Assembly (NCBI GenBank): GCA_018365455.1
Contig: JAGZJZ010000003.1
Span: 1-64,000, forward strand
Source: Clostridiales bacterium
GTDB lineage: Bacteria > Bacillota > Clostridia > Lachnospirales > Lachnospiraceae
DNA length: 64,000 bases
Direction of reading: 5' to 3'
Position 1 is the stretch's first letter. Each line of letters begins with the position of its first letter. The notes beneath the pieces are model-generated. The model was not told where the DNA came from. It was given only the letters and a program-made list of their open reading frames with translations, and did no database searches. Both the position numbers and the translations under genes were made by a program. Below are positions 9,298-18,120 of the stretch, one piece after another.

Positions 9298-11001
9298 TTA
9301 CTTGTCTTTTCCCATCTGTCTTTCATATGCGGTCTGGTATACACCTAATAAGGTCTGCAGTCCGGCGTTATCAAGCCCCTGCTTAAAGGACTCCCAGTCT
9401 TTATCCAGATCTTTTTGTCCTGTGATAAATGCTACCTGGTTCTCTGCAATATATTTTTCTACTTCCACGCCTACGGTCTGGATATCCGTTGCTTCCTGAT
9501 CCGTCAGCTTTAACTGCGGCATAATATCCAGTTCTCCTTCTTTTTGTGCATATGGTTCCTGAAGGTTCTTGCTTGCTTCATAAAGCATTTTTTCTAATCC
9601 CTCTGCAGATCCGATGTCAACATTGGGGTCTACCGCCTGGCCCAGACGGTAATCAGCCGGTGCTACACGAATCCCGATATCCTGCCAGTCATGGTTCTGG
9701 GTATCCGGAGAGTAGGCATTGAGTACTTTATATAAAGCAGGTTTTCCGTTTAAGCCTACTTCCCCTTCCGGATTCAATATCCAGTCCTTGCCTTCCTCTG
9801 CCCCGTACTGAGAACACAGGTCCCCTGTTTCCGTGAAGAAGGTATCCACCCAGCGAAGTGCCGCTGCGGGATCTTTACATTTATCCGTAATACATAAACC
9901 AAATTCATCTACTCCGGAGTATTTGAAAAATGGAGTAATCTGTGTTCCATCCGGTCCTTTTACCGGAGACATAGCTACATAATCCCTGTAAAACTCATTA
10001 TTTTCCGCAGGGTCAATGACATCGGACAGCGTTCCGGCAGGTACAAATAATACCGGTTCATCTTCCTGGTTCATCAGCGTTCTCACCTGTTCCTGGGTCT
10101 GGGTGAAATCTCCGTCATAGATATAACCCTGTTTGTAAAGCTCGCTCATATATTTAAGGCCTTCTTTGTACTTATCGTCTGTAGCAACGCAGACTACTTT
10201 TCCCTCCGGCGTTACTGCAGTCTTATCCCGTACAGCCTGTTGTTTTCCCGGGTCTAAAATGAATGATCCCATCATCCACTCTTCAAAGTTCGCATACCAG
10301 CCATTTTTAGCATTTGCACCTGCAATTGCAATTCCATCCGGTTTATACTCTTTGAATTTCTTGCATACTTCCATAAATTCTTCCGTTGTGGTAGGAATAT
10401 CCACTCCCATCGCATCCAGGTACTTCTTATTTACCCACATTTTTCTGCCATACATGCAGTGATAGCAATCATTAATTTCCGCTATGGAATAGATATGCCC
10501 ATCTGTCTGACGGGTAAGATCCATATACTGGCTCATCATCTTCATATAATTGGGCATATTTTTCTCAATCAGATCATCCAGTTGGATAATCACACCCTCT
10601 TTTACCCCATATTTAGCTAAATTGGGGTCTACCCCCAGAATGATATCCGGATAGTCGCCGGATTGGAGTGCCATATTCAGCTTATCCCTCCAGTCATCTC
10701 TGGTTCCGGTCTGGAACGTCAGTTTAATTCCAGTCTTCTCTTCCATGTACTTTGTAAAATCATTCGTCGCCAGATCTTCAACATTTGGCATGGTCATGGT
10801 GAAAACAGACATTTCAATGGGTTCTTTTACAATAGGATATGTCCCCACCTCATTTAAATTACTTTCATCAGATACGGCGTTTGACTCCGTTTTTGCGTCT
10901 TTACTGTCCACCGAATCGGTACTTCCCCCACATGCCGACAGACTAACCGCCATCGTAAGAGACAATAAAAGTGCAGTGATCTTTACGAATCTTTTTCTCA
11001 T
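9298..11001 (-). CDS. Extracellular solute-binding lipoprotein of a carbohydrate ABC importer (LplA type)
   Basis: The product has 567 residues from ATG 11001, chosen because GGAGG sits upstream and a classical lipoprotein signal follows: MRKRFVKITALLLSLTMA and the lipobox LSAC. A longer frame from 11049 would add a charged, signal-disrupting extension. The size and motifs such as MGVDIPTTTEEFMEVCKKF and AALRWVDTFFTETGD fit family 1 binding proteins of the LplA/YtcQ type. It would bind the oligosaccharide outside the membrane and deliver it to the two permeases encoded immediately downstream. It is the first gene of the operon and lies 0.3 kb downstream of the AraC-type regulator gene. Confidence 0.92.
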   Translation of the reverse strand: MRKRFVKITALLLSLTMAVSLSACGGSTDSVDSKDAKTESNAVSDESNLNEVGTYPIVKEPIEMSVFTMTMPNVEDLATNDFTKYMEEKTGIKLTFQTGTRDDWRDKLNMALQSGDYPDIILGVDPNLAKYGVKEGVIIQLDDLIEKNMPNYMKMMSQYMDLTRQTDGHIYSIAEINDCYHCMYGRKMWVNKKYLDAMGVDIPTTTEEFMEVCKKFKEYKPDGIAIAGANAKNGWYANFEEWMMGSFILDPGKQQAVRDKTAVTPEGKVVCVATDDKYKEGLKYMSELYKQGYIYDGDFTQTQEQVRTLMNQEDEPVLFVPAGTLSDVIDPAENNEFYRDYVAMSPVKGPDGTQITPFFKYSGVDEFGLCITDKCKDPAAALRWVDTFFTETGDLCSQYGAEEGKDWILNPEGEVGLNGKPALYKVLNAYSPDTQNHDWQDIGIRVAPADYRLGQAVDPNVDIGSAEGLEKMLYEASKNLQEPYAQKEGELDIMPQLKLTDQEATDIQTVGVEVEKYIAENQVAFITGQKDLDKDWESFKQGLDNAGLQTLLGVYQTAYERQMGKDK

Positions 11002-11313
11002 AGATTCTTCCTCCTTTTCTTTTTCTTGTTTCGCAAGCCCAATGTGCAAATATACTTTTGAAAAGATTTTTCACAATTTATTCTGTACTTTATAGACAAA
11101 GCAATTTTTTATTTACCAGGTCTATCCTATACTGACTGTTGTGTTTTTTCACAGTATGCACTAGGTTTTTACACCCTTTTTTATACATTTTTATCATTGG
11201 AATAGCAACGTACAAATCTTTTTTTGGACATACAATTTTTTCCAAGCCTTGAATTCAGAGGATTTTCACTGCACTTATCATGAAAAAGTACTGTCTTTGT
11301 ACTTCTTTCATCT
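11002..11313 (-). other. Leader and promoter region of the first glycan operon
   Basis: This 312-bp AT-rich gap separates the regulator gene from the binding-protein gene. A weak hairpin terminator at 11282-11306 can end the regulator transcript. The remainder should hold the operon promoter and the AraC-type binding sites, but no convincing -35/-10 pair stood out. Confidence 0.5.
11282..11306 (-). terminator. Weak terminator after the AraC-type regulator gene
   Basis: GAAAAAGTAC pairs with GTACTTCTTTC around a 7-nt loop with one bulged base. On the minus strand the stem is followed by TTTTTC. It lies just past the stop codon of the regulator gene. Confidence 0.45.
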
Positions 11314-13569
11314 TTATTCTGTTTTTTTCAGATTGCTGGGTGTGGTTCCCATTACCCGCTTAAACGCTCTTCGAAAAGAGTAATCACTGCCGTATCCGGT
11401 CTGTTGTGCAACTTCCTTTACCGGACATCCTTCTCTTAACAGACGGCAGGCATTCCGAATGCGAACCTGCTCCAAAAACTCACTGAATGTAATTCCAAAA
11501 TAACTTTTAAAATCTTTGTAGAGCCGGTTCTCCGAAATGTGAAGCTCATCTGCCAGCTGTACCAGAGCAAAGTTGGAGTTTGAATATTCAGAATTGATCC
11601 GGTCAGCCAGATACTCCTTCATCTGGACCGCATTCCCTTCTTCGGTTACTTTGGTGTACTGCAGATAATACTGTTTTGCCTCACCGATTGCCTGAAATAG
11701 CTTTTCCTGGTTCTCAGCCTTCTGTATCGCTTCCATAATATCTGCAACTGCTTCTTCTTTCTGAACTTTTTCCAAGCTTCTGATTGCCGTACAGCGAACC
11801 ATTTCCAGCAAATGTTCCGTCATAGAAAGGCTCATTGTTTTCTTTAAGTAGCAATCATTAATTTCAGCCATTATTTTTTCCAGTTCTTCTTCCGTTCCCT
11901 TCTTAATGGCATTTTCCAGATGGATCTCCATATCAATAGGGAACATGGATACCTCCATTTTAGACGGCAGGTCACCTTTGCAAAGAGGCATACGAATCCC
12001 ATAGAACCTGGCATATTTACAGATATCCAACGCTTCATTATACATTTCCCCAAGCTTTATCAGGTCTGTGACCTCACCGCTGACCCCGGCGAAAATGTAC
12101 AGCCTTTTATCGTAATAAAATTTATAGTTCAGATTCTCTATCTTCTGCTTCAGTTCATCTTCCGCATAATAATCCAACTCCGGAATAATCATGGCGTACA
12201 CCAGCTGGTTGACCTCATAAAGCATGTGGGGCAGATCCAGATTTTCTCGAAAATGTTCCTGCACGTATTCCTGGAATTCTTCCACCGACGAAAAAATATT
12301 ATCTTTCAGCGGATCTTCAAACTCCAGTACCGCCACAAAATACCGTTCTGCATCCAATTCCAGCTTACTGCACTCTAAGTCAGCCCTCAGGTCATCCAGG
12401 GAATCGTACCTTCCATATAACAGTTTTTGGATCACAGCAGCCCGCAGTATTGGTTCCTGATACACCACTCTGCTCTGGAGGCTTTCCACACTTTCCAAAA
12501 ACGGATACAGCCCTTCCCAGAAATTACGCGGTTTCTTACCATCCGCCCCCACAATGGTATCACTGCAGTCACAGTACTTCTTAACGGCGTCCTTTCTTTT
12601 AAACCAGTAAACAAAGCAAATAGCATAGCCTATCAAAATTGATGTAATACTGAAGATAATAATCACATACTTCATGTATCCGATTTTCTGCATCATTACC
12701 TTTTTCGGAGTGATCGTAGCAAATGTCCATCCCGTATAGGAGGATTTCACAGAAGTGGTAACCATTTCAGACTGCTTCATCTCACGCGCTGTTAAATATT
12801 CTGAAAACGTGTGGTATGTGCTGCCTCCCTTTTCCTCTCCTCCCATAAAGCAGCTGATGACATTCCCCTCTTCATCCAGAATAAAAGCATCATCCATATC
12901 ATCCACTCTGGCACCCTGCATTAGATGTTCAATGGTCCGGTCATTCAGCGCAATTGCCACTGCTCCCTTATCATCCTGGAACGTACTGTTGGGGACAGAC
13001 TGCGCCATAAATAGTGCGTTTTTATTTTCCAGGGGTATATCGACAATCGTCCCGGACATATATTTTGTACAAAAAGTATCCACTACCTTTTCATAATCCA
13101 TGTTGCCAAAACCATTTACCGTATTGTAGCCGCTTTTTGTCACCGGCGCTACCGTTGGCATTTTAATCAGATAATTTTTACCGGGAAATAGCAGGTAAAC
13201 TGCCTTAATAGCCTGGTTGGTGGTAGAATAATCCGGAAATCTCCTGGATAACAGGTACATTTCATAGAACTCTTTGGACTTATCCTTATTGTAAGCCGTA
13301 TCCGCCATTCTGCATAATTCCGTATCTTCACTGATGTAAATACCCACATTCTTAATTTCCTCCATCTGCCGGTCAAAGCTGGTAACCGCCTCAGACAGGA
13401 AGCGATTCGCCTTTTCCTTTTGTACATCCAGCAATGCCGCCTGGGCCATAAAATAAATCACTATGATAGCAAGTGTCGGCGCCGCCAGAATGATAATATA
13501 GGAACAAAATAATTGTATGGAAATTCTTTTATGATGCACAATCCCGGTAATTTCTTTTTTTCTTTTCAC
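11314..13569 (-). CDS. Membrane-bound AraC-family regulator with extracellular sensor domain
   Basis: I take GTG 13569 as the start because GGGAGG lies 8 bases upstream; this gives 751 residues. One helix near the N-terminus (LFCSYIIILAAPTLAIIVIY) is followed by an extracellular region of about 260 residues. A second helix comes next (YVIIIFSITSILIGYAICF). The cytoplasmic part ends in a double helix-turn-helix AraC domain (LADELHISENRLYKDFKSYFG, later VKEVAQQTGYGSDYSFRRAFKR). This fused sensor-regulator type is common next to LplABC-like importers in Firmicutes and would switch on the neighbouring operon when the glycan or its binding protein is sensed. The 57-bp element at 13591-13647 lies just upstream. 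Confidence 0.88.
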   Translation of the reverse strand: MKRKKEITGIVHHKRISIQLFCSYIIILAAPTLAIIVIYFMAQAALLDVQKEKANRFLSEAVTSFDRQMEEIKNVGIYISEDTELCRMADTAYNKDKSKEFYEMYLLSRRFPDYSTTNQAIKAVYLLFPGKNYLIKMPTVAPVTKSGYNTVNGFGNMDYEKVVDTFCTKYMSGTIVDIPLENKNALFMAQSVPNSTFQDDKGAVAIALNDRTIEHLMQGARVDDMDDAFILDEEGNVISCFMGGEEKGGSTYHTFSEYLTAREMKQSEMVTTSVKSSYTGWTFATITPKKVMMQKIGYMKYVIIIFSITSILIGYAICFVYWFKRKDAVKKYCDCSDTIVGADGKKPRNFWEGLYPFLESVESLQSRVVYQEPILRAAVIQKLLYGRYDSLDDLRADLECSKLELDAERYFVAVLEFEDPLKDNIFSSVEEFQEYVQEHFRENLDLPHMLYEVNQLVYAMIIPELDYYAEDELKQKIENLNYKFYYDKRLYIFAGVSGEVTDLIKLGEMYNEALDICKYARFYGIRMPLCKGDLPSKMEVSMFPIDMEIHLENAIKKGTEEELEKIMAEINDCYLKKTMSLSMTEHLLEMVRCTAIRSLEKVQKEEAVADIMEAIQKAENQEKLFQAIGEAKQYYLQYTKVTEEGNAVQMKEYLADRINSEYSNSNFALVQLADELHISENRLYKDFKSYFGITFSEFLEQVRIRNACRLLREGCPVKEVAQQTGYGSDYSFRRAFKRVMGTTPSNLKKTE

Positions 13570-13590
13570 ACTTTTCCTCCCATGCATATC

Positions 13591-13647
13591 TAGTGCCGCC
13601 CGGCGCAAATACGCCACAATATAGCACCCGCTATCTGCGCCAGCTGC
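13591..13647. repeat. 57-bp element upstream of the AraC-type regulator gene, copy 2
   Basis: This is the partner of the element at 4607-4663 (40 of 57 positions identical, no gaps, same orientation). It begins 21 bp upstream of the GTG start of the regulator. GC-rich half-palindromes such as GCCGCCCGGCG are visible. Confidence 0.5.
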
Positions 13648-13760
13648 AATAATATCGAATATTTTACAAAATCTGACAATCCACAGCTTGTCAATCTCAC
13701 ACGCTTATGATAATGTAATATCAGTAGTCAATGATACTTTCCTCAAAAAGGAGCATACCT

Positions 13761-14063
13761 ATGTTTTTCAAATCTAAAAAACCCAAAGAAATCCTCTGCG
13801 TCTACAGCGATGGCAAGCTGCTCTATCAGGGTGAAATAAAAGACATTCCCCTGAAGGAATCTGTAATACTTGAAAAAAGCATCGCTTTCTTTGACGATCC
13901 GGATCCCTGCTATATTCATAGAAGCGCAGTCCGCGTGCGCTTAACAGAAGAACTGCTGCGTGAAATCCAGTTGGAAGCTTCTTTGACACGCTGTCCCCTC
14001 ATGGCTGAATACGTGGATCTTCCCATGATGGATGCCTTTACTTTTACCATAGAGCATGTTTAA
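13761..14063 (+). CDS. Hypothetical protein, 100 residues
   Basis: I do not recognise this protein. ATG 13761 follows AAGGAG at good spacing; an upstream in-frame ATG at 13731 has no ribosome site. The product starts with a lysine-rich MFFKSKKPKEI segment, has no signal peptide or membrane helix, and ends in an acidic stretch. The alternation of short strands (ILCVYSDGKLLYQGEI) suggests a small soluble beta-rich fold. It is a single gene on the plus strand between two minus-strand genes. Its last codons overlap a copy of a dispersed repeat (14051-14090). Confidence 0.65.
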   Translation: MFFKSKKPKEILCVYSDGKLLYQGEIKDIPLKESVILEKSIAFFDDPDPCYIHRSAVRVRLTEELLREIQLEASLTRCPLMAEYVDLPMMDAFTFTIEHV

Positions 14064-14090
14064 AATGCATTCCTTCCATCTGCACGCTCT
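14051..14090 (+). repeat. Dispersed intergenic repeat, copy at the end of the 13761 gene
   Basis: The stretch begins AGAGCATGTTTAAAATGCA and shares the 20 bp at 14068-14087 exactly with 59558-59577. The outer ends (AGAGCATG and CACGCTCT) are imperfect inverted repeats. Confidence 0.55.
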
Positions 14091-15819
14091 AAAGAAGTAA
14101 AAAGTACACAGCAAATCCCAGGAACAACACGGCATTAAACAGCTTAACCGCACCCATATGCCGCAGCATAAAACCGGAAACACGGTTGACATTTTTAGTT
14201 CTGCTGATTACCAGAATAAAAATGAGTGACGGCAGGCACATACAGGTAACATAAAGTACGAACAAGAGACTGATTCTCAGCGTATTGCCTGCAGCATTTT
14301 TCATTAAATAGAGAATGTTAGCCATATAGATCTGTCCGGTACAGAAAAATTCACCCAGGGAAATGGCGATACCCAGACCAAAAACCACAAATAAAAGAAC
14401 TACGGGTGTTGCCGCCGAAACCCGTTTAATCAGGCGGTGGTTCCAGCCTCTCAGTTTTGCAGGCAGCTGCATTTTAATCTTTCCATATTCTTTTTTCTTC
14501 ACATTCCAAAAGTCAATAAAATAAAAAATAGCTGCAAGGAGAAATAAAACCGTAATTCCCAGATTGATTACTGCCCTTGCTTTTTCAAATGCCCCCTGGT
14601 TAATCCAGGATACCGCATAATAAATGCCGGCACCAATTGCAAAGTATGTAATATATTTGCCCGCCAGATACAACAGTCCGCTTTTTAAAACCGAAGTATC
14701 GGTAGTCAGCAGAATAGAGAGCAGCATCAGAAGCATGGACACCGCGCAGGGATTAAATCCCGCTAAGAATCCGGATAACGCAAAGGTAAAAAAATCTCTT
14801 CCAGTCACACCGTTTGCTGCTTTCTGAAGCGAAGCTGTACCTGTGAACTGGTCAAATACTGCAAATTTTGCCTTTCCATCGGCTAACTCTTCCGAAAACA
14901 TGTCACAAATATCCTCTGCCCCTGTAAGATAGGATTCCCCATAAAATACAGCAGGTACCTTCTGCTTCTCCTTGGGAACCTGATAGTGCCGGAAGAATTC
15001 CTGCACCAGCATTACATAATTTTCTTCCGCAATATTATATTCCTTCAGTTCAAATACATCTCCGGCACCGCTTTTCTGAAGATATTCCTTTACTTTTTCA
15101 CAGTCGCTGCAGGAATATGTGGAAAAATACACCACAAAATTTTGTTTCGGATCTCGGTGTTTCTTTTTTAATTGCCCGATCAAGGCATTAACATCCGACT
15201 TGGTATCTTCACTGGAATCCTCTGACTGCTTCTCCTGATCCTCCGAATTTTCCCCGGGAATCCCCGCTTCTTCACCGATACTCTCTGATGGTTTCCCGGA
15301 GTCTCCTGATACTTCCCCGATATTCCCCGGCTGCTTCTCTTGATCCTTTGATATTTTCCCAGAATCCCCCGATACTTCTCCGGTACTCTCTGATGTATTC
15401 CCGGAGTCATCTGGTATTCTGCCAGTTTCTTCCCCTTCACTAAAAAAAGCCTCTTTCAAATTTTTTTCTATATTCTCGTATCCCCAGATCCATCTGGACC
15501 CTACAATCAGAACGGGCAGCCGGCCTTTTTCTGCCTGTTCTTCATCCGCAGTTTCACAGACTTCGTCAAATTTCTTTTTATCCTCCAGCTGAAAGGTATT
15601 ATAGGTGCGGATCTCGTAGGTAACCCTGCTCTTTTCCTCCGGGGTAAGGCACTGATTGAAAAGATCAAAAATTTTTTCCTCTTCCTTACAGGAGGCACAG
15701 GCATTATTATAAAAAAACTGGATTTCCAGCTTATGCTCCCCGGCTTTTACCGGCAGCACAGTCATAAATAGCACAACAGCAATGAAGATACCCACACGAT
15801 TTCTAATGCTTTTTTTCAT
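14089..15819 (-). CDS. CcdA/DsbD-like membrane redox protein with two thioredoxin-like domains
   Basis: The product has 576 residues from ATG 15819 (GGGAG upstream); a longer frame to 16098 lacks a ribosome site. Residues 1-26 form a signal peptide. Residues 28-125 form a thioredoxin-like domain with Cys41-Ala-Ser-Cys44. Residues 135-208 form a low-complexity Ser/Gly/Glu linker with an imperfect internal duplication. Residues 222-310 form a second domain with Cys237-Ser-Asp-Cys240 and a VPAVF loop typical of thioredoxin folds. From about 342 a CcdA-type membrane region begins (GFNPCAVSMLLMLLSILL, with the family NPC motif). By analogy with DsbD and CcdA it would move electrons across the membrane to extracytoplasmic thiols. 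The partner protein is not evident. Confidence 0.85.
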   Translation of the reverse strand: MKKSIRNRVGIFIAVVLFMTVLPVKAGEHKLEIQFFYNNACASCKEEEKIFDLFNQCLTPEEKSRVTYEIRTYNTFQLEDKKKFDEVCETADEEQAEKGRLPVLIVGSRWIWGYENIEKNLKEAFFSEGEETGRIPDDSGNTSESTGEVSGDSGKISKDQEKQPGNIGEVSGDSGKPSESIGEEAGIPGENSEDQEKQSEDSSEDTKSDVNALIGQLKKKHRDPKQNFVVYFSTYSCSDCEKVKEYLQKSGAGDVFELKEYNIAEENYVMLVQEFFRHYQVPKEKQKVPAVFYGESYLTGAEDICDMFSEELADGKAKFAVFDQFTGTASLQKAANGVTGRDFFTFALSGFLAGFNPCAVSMLLMLLSILLTTDTSVLKSGLLYLAGKYITYFAIGAGIYYAVSWINQGAFEKARAVINLGITVLFLLAAIFYFIDFWNVKKKEYGKIKMQLPAKLRGWNHRLIKRVSAATPVVLLFVVFGLGIAISLGEFFCTGQIYMANILYLMKNAAGNTLRISLLFVLYVTCMCLPSLIFILVISRTKNVNRVSGFMLRHMGAVKLFNAVLFLGFAVYFLLL

Positions 15820-15838
15820 TTCTAACTCCCTTTTTTGA

Positions 15839-15888
15839 AGCGTGCTTAAAATGTTTACTGCATAATGTATATTCTTCAGACACGCTCT
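15839..15888 (-). repeat. Dispersed intergenic repeat, copy upstream of the redox gene
   Basis: On the minus strand it begins AGAGCGTGTCTGAA, identical to the start of the copy at 18036. The two ends (AGCGTG and CACGCT) are inverted repeats around about 36 bp. Confidence 0.5.
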
Positions 15889-16021
15889 TACATATTTTGT
15901 TAAATTATAACAAAAAACACCGCCGTTGTCTAATATCTTTCTATTTTGCTTTCTGCCACCTTGCAATCCTGCATGAACGGATACTTTTTCTACATAAAAA
16001 AAGCAAAATCTGTTACAACAT

Positions 16022-16074
16022 AAAAAACCCCTCCAAACAGCAGTGATTTTAACAGCACTGTCTGTTTTGGAGGG
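16022..16074 (-). terminator. Strong terminator downstream of the MurE-type ligase gene
   Basis: CCCTCCAAACAG pairs with CTGTTTTGGAGGG with one bulge, and an inner CAGTG/CACTG stem extends it. On the minus strand a run of six T follows. Confidence 0.8.
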
Positions 16075-16125
16075 ATCATCTATAAGAAATAAGACCATCT
16101 GCTCTGCACAGAAATTTATGATACC

Positions 16126-17649
16126 TTATAAATACTTTTTCACGAAATTTGCATCGGTGGGGTACGCACAGGAAACCTTACCTATTTTCTGGTGTGCTTC
16201 GCAGCCTTTCCCCAAAACCAGAACTACACTTTCCTCTTCTGCTTCTTCAATGGCTCTTTTAATTGCATCCCCTCTGTTTTCTATACATTCATAAGGGCAG
16301 CCAACACTTTCAACATAACGTGCGATATCACCAGAAATATGTACAAACTGTTCTTCTCCGGGATCATCTGCCGCAAGATAAACCTTTTTTGAATACAATC
16401 CCGCAATCAGTCCCAGATCTTTTCTCCTGTTAAAAGCTTTGTTGCCGGGGCAGCCAAAAACAGATACAATCTTGGAAAACGGATGCTCCATTAATACCGA
16501 CTGAAAAAGCTTCTCAAAGCTCAGCCTGTTATGAGCATAATCCACGATCACGGTAAGTCTTCTCCTGGTGCTGACATATTGTTCCATCCTGCCTTTCACT
16601 TTTGCTTTTTTCAAACCGGCAATCATATATTCCACTGGAATGCGATATAAATATGCAACTGAAATTGCAGCCAATGCATTTTCAACATTAAAAACACCGG
16701 GCATTGCCAGTGTAAACAGCTCATCGAAACGTTCGCTCTTCACCCGAAAGTGAATCCTTCCTTTTTCCTGCTGGATATCATAACCGAATATATCGGGCAC
16801 CCTTGCATTCTTCACAGTCCCGCCTAGCTGGTCTCCTTGTCCGGTTCCAAAAGTAATAACGGATTTTGCCAGCTTGGATGCCTGGAGAACCCGATCCGCT
16901 TTATCTGAATCCAGATTGATGCAAGCCGTCTCACACTGCCGGAAAATGGATAGTTTTGCACTGAAGTAATCCTCGAAGTCATCGTGTTCCGACGGGCTGA
17001 TATGATCCTCTGATATATTTAGGAACACTCCCACATCAAAGCTCAGTCCCCGCACCCGCTGGTATTTCAGAGCCTGACTGGAAACCTCCATAACCATACT
17101 GCGCTTTCCGGAGGATACGGCATTACGCATATGACGGTACAGTTCCACCGATTCCGGGGTTGTCATACTGGAAGATTTATGTTCCACACCGTCTTTAATT
17201 TCAATGGAAGAAATGATTCCCATACTGCGCATCCCCACGGATTTGAAATACTCGTCCATAATCGCCTTTATATAATAAGAAGTAGTAGTCTTTCCTTTCG
17301 TCCCGGTAACCCCAATCAGATCCAGTTCCCTGGAGGGGTTCTGATAAAAATGCTTTGCTAAAATGGGCATCGCTTTTCTGATATCCTTTACCAGAATGTA
17401 GGGTACCTCATATTCCAGAGGAAAGTGTTCCTCTCCTATATAACAGACAGCCCCATTTTTGAAAGCCTGGCTGAGATAATCTGCTTTGAATGCCGCTCCT
17501 TTACATATAAAAAGTCCCCTCTTCATCATTTCCCTGGAATCATAAGATAAATGTTCGATAATCTGATCTTTCTTTCCATACAAACAACAGGATTTTACTA
17601 AATTTGACTGCTGCAATAATTTCAGATATGTTTTAAGCATATAGTGCAT
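16126..17649 (-). CDS. MurE-type Mur ligase (UDP-MurNAc-tripeptide synthetase family)
   Basis: The product has 507 residues from ATG 17649, placed by GGGGGA upstream. The three domains of Mur ligases can be followed: an N-terminal substrate domain (about 1-100), an ATPase domain with the P-loop GTKGKTTT near 110, and a C-terminal domain starting near 345. The family motif that selects the amino acid reads DDPGEE rather than the DNPR of meso-diaminopimelate enzymes, so the substrate is uncertain. The P-loop has Lys in place of the usual Asn (GTNGKT). It could be a secondary MurE paralogue or add another residue. The single-gene setting, far from a cell-division cluster, supports a paralogue. 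Confidence 0.82.
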   Translation of the reverse strand: MHYMLKTYLKLLQQSNLVKSCCLYGKKDQIIEHLSYDSREMMKRGLFICKGAAFKADYLSQAFKNGAVCYIGEEHFPLEYEVPYILVKDIRKAMPILAKHFYQNPSRELDLIGVTGTKGKTTTSYYIKAIMDEYFKSVGMRSMGIISSIEIKDGVEHKSSSMTTPESVELYRHMRNAVSSGKRSMVMEVSSQALKYQRVRGLSFDVGVFLNISEDHISPSEHDDFEDYFSAKLSIFRQCETACINLDSDKADRVLQASKLAKSVITFGTGQGDQLGGTVKNARVPDIFGYDIQQEKGRIHFRVKSERFDELFTLAMPGVFNVENALAAISVAYLYRIPVEYMIAGLKKAKVKGRMEQYVSTRRRLTVIVDYAHNRLSFEKLFQSVLMEHPFSKIVSVFGCPGNKAFNRRKDLGLIAGLYSKKVYLAADDPGEEQFVHISGDIARYVESVGCPYECIENRGDAIKRAIEEAEEESVVLVLGKGCEAHQKIGKVSCAYPTDANFVKKYL

Positions 17650-17863
17650 TCCACGTTCCCCCTTATCGGTTGATTTTTTTATTATAGAAAATAAATGCAT
17701 CATAAAATGCATCTGCTTGTATCCAACTTGTAAACTCCATGGCATATCACCATGCAGTCTACTAAAAGTCTCTATTTATTAGACGTAGAAATGGAAAAAA
17801 CGGTTTCAAAAATATATTAAATATTTCCTTAAGTTCATCCTGCTGAAACTCTTTTTTCAGTTC

Positions 17864-17892
17864 TTGACAGAAAAGTGTCTTCATGCTATATT
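17864..17892 (+). promoter_or_regulatory. Near-consensus sigma-A promoter
   Basis: TTGACA (17864-17869) and TATATT (17887-17892) are separated by exactly 17 bp. It points at the small membrane protein gene at 18121, leaving a leader of about 220 nt. Confidence 0.75.
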
Positions 17893-17913
17893 AGATACAT
17901 ACAGAATGTATCT
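17893..17913 (+). promoter_or_regulatory. Palindromic operator overlapping the transcription start
   Basis: AGATACAT and ATGTATCT form a perfect 8-bp inverted repeat with a 5-bp spacer immediately after the -10 box, a position where a bound repressor would block initiation. The bound protein is unknown. Confidence 0.6.
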
Positions 17914-18035
17914 ATTTTGACATAACTTTCTGCTTCTGGTAACCGGGAAGATTTTAGAATCAAGCATATGTATACTGCCAGCATATATAAAAGTGTGGGA
18001 AGCCAATTATCGACAATGAACTGCAATGCAGTACT

Positions 18036-18060
18036 AGAGCGTGTCTGAAAATTCATTCCT
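18036..18060 (+). repeat. Dispersed intergenic repeat, copy in the 18121 leader
   Basis: AGAGCGTGTCTGAAAATTCA at 18036 matches the minus-strand copy at 26112-26129 (one base shorter, C absent) and most of the copy at 59539. Confidence 0.55.
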
Positions 18061-18083
18061 GGCAATTTATTTTTACACTTATT

Positions 18084-18098
18084 CATACATTTTGTATG
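18084..18098 (+). promoter_or_regulatory. Second palindrome before the ribosome site
   Basis: CATACA and TGTATG are inverted with a 3-bp spacer, about 10 bp before AAAAGGAGG. It shares the ATACAT core with the operator at 17893. Confidence 0.45.
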
Positions 18099-18120
18099 TA
18101 TATAAAAGGAGGTCTTAATT

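Larger units (their letters stand above)
15820..16125 (-). other. Intergenic region with a dispersed repeat and a terminator
   Basis: This 306-bp gap holds a copy of the dispersed repeat (15839-15888) just upstream of the redox gene, and a strong terminator at 16022-16074 for the MurE-type gene. Nothing else is recognised. Confidence 0.5.
17650..18120 (+). promoter_or_regulatory. Intergenic region with an operator-bearing promoter and a dispersed repeat
   Basis: This 471-bp gap carries a near-consensus promoter (17864-17892), a perfect palindrome directly downstream of its -10, a dispersed repeat copy at 18036 and a second related palindrome (18084-18098) just before the ribosome site of the gene at 18121. 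The short minus-strand open frame inside it is not convincing. Confidence 0.6.

Noticed and set aside
17886..18086. 66-codon minus-strand frame in the 18121 leader
   Set aside because: It overlaps a promoter, an operator and a dispersed repeat, and has no ribosome site.
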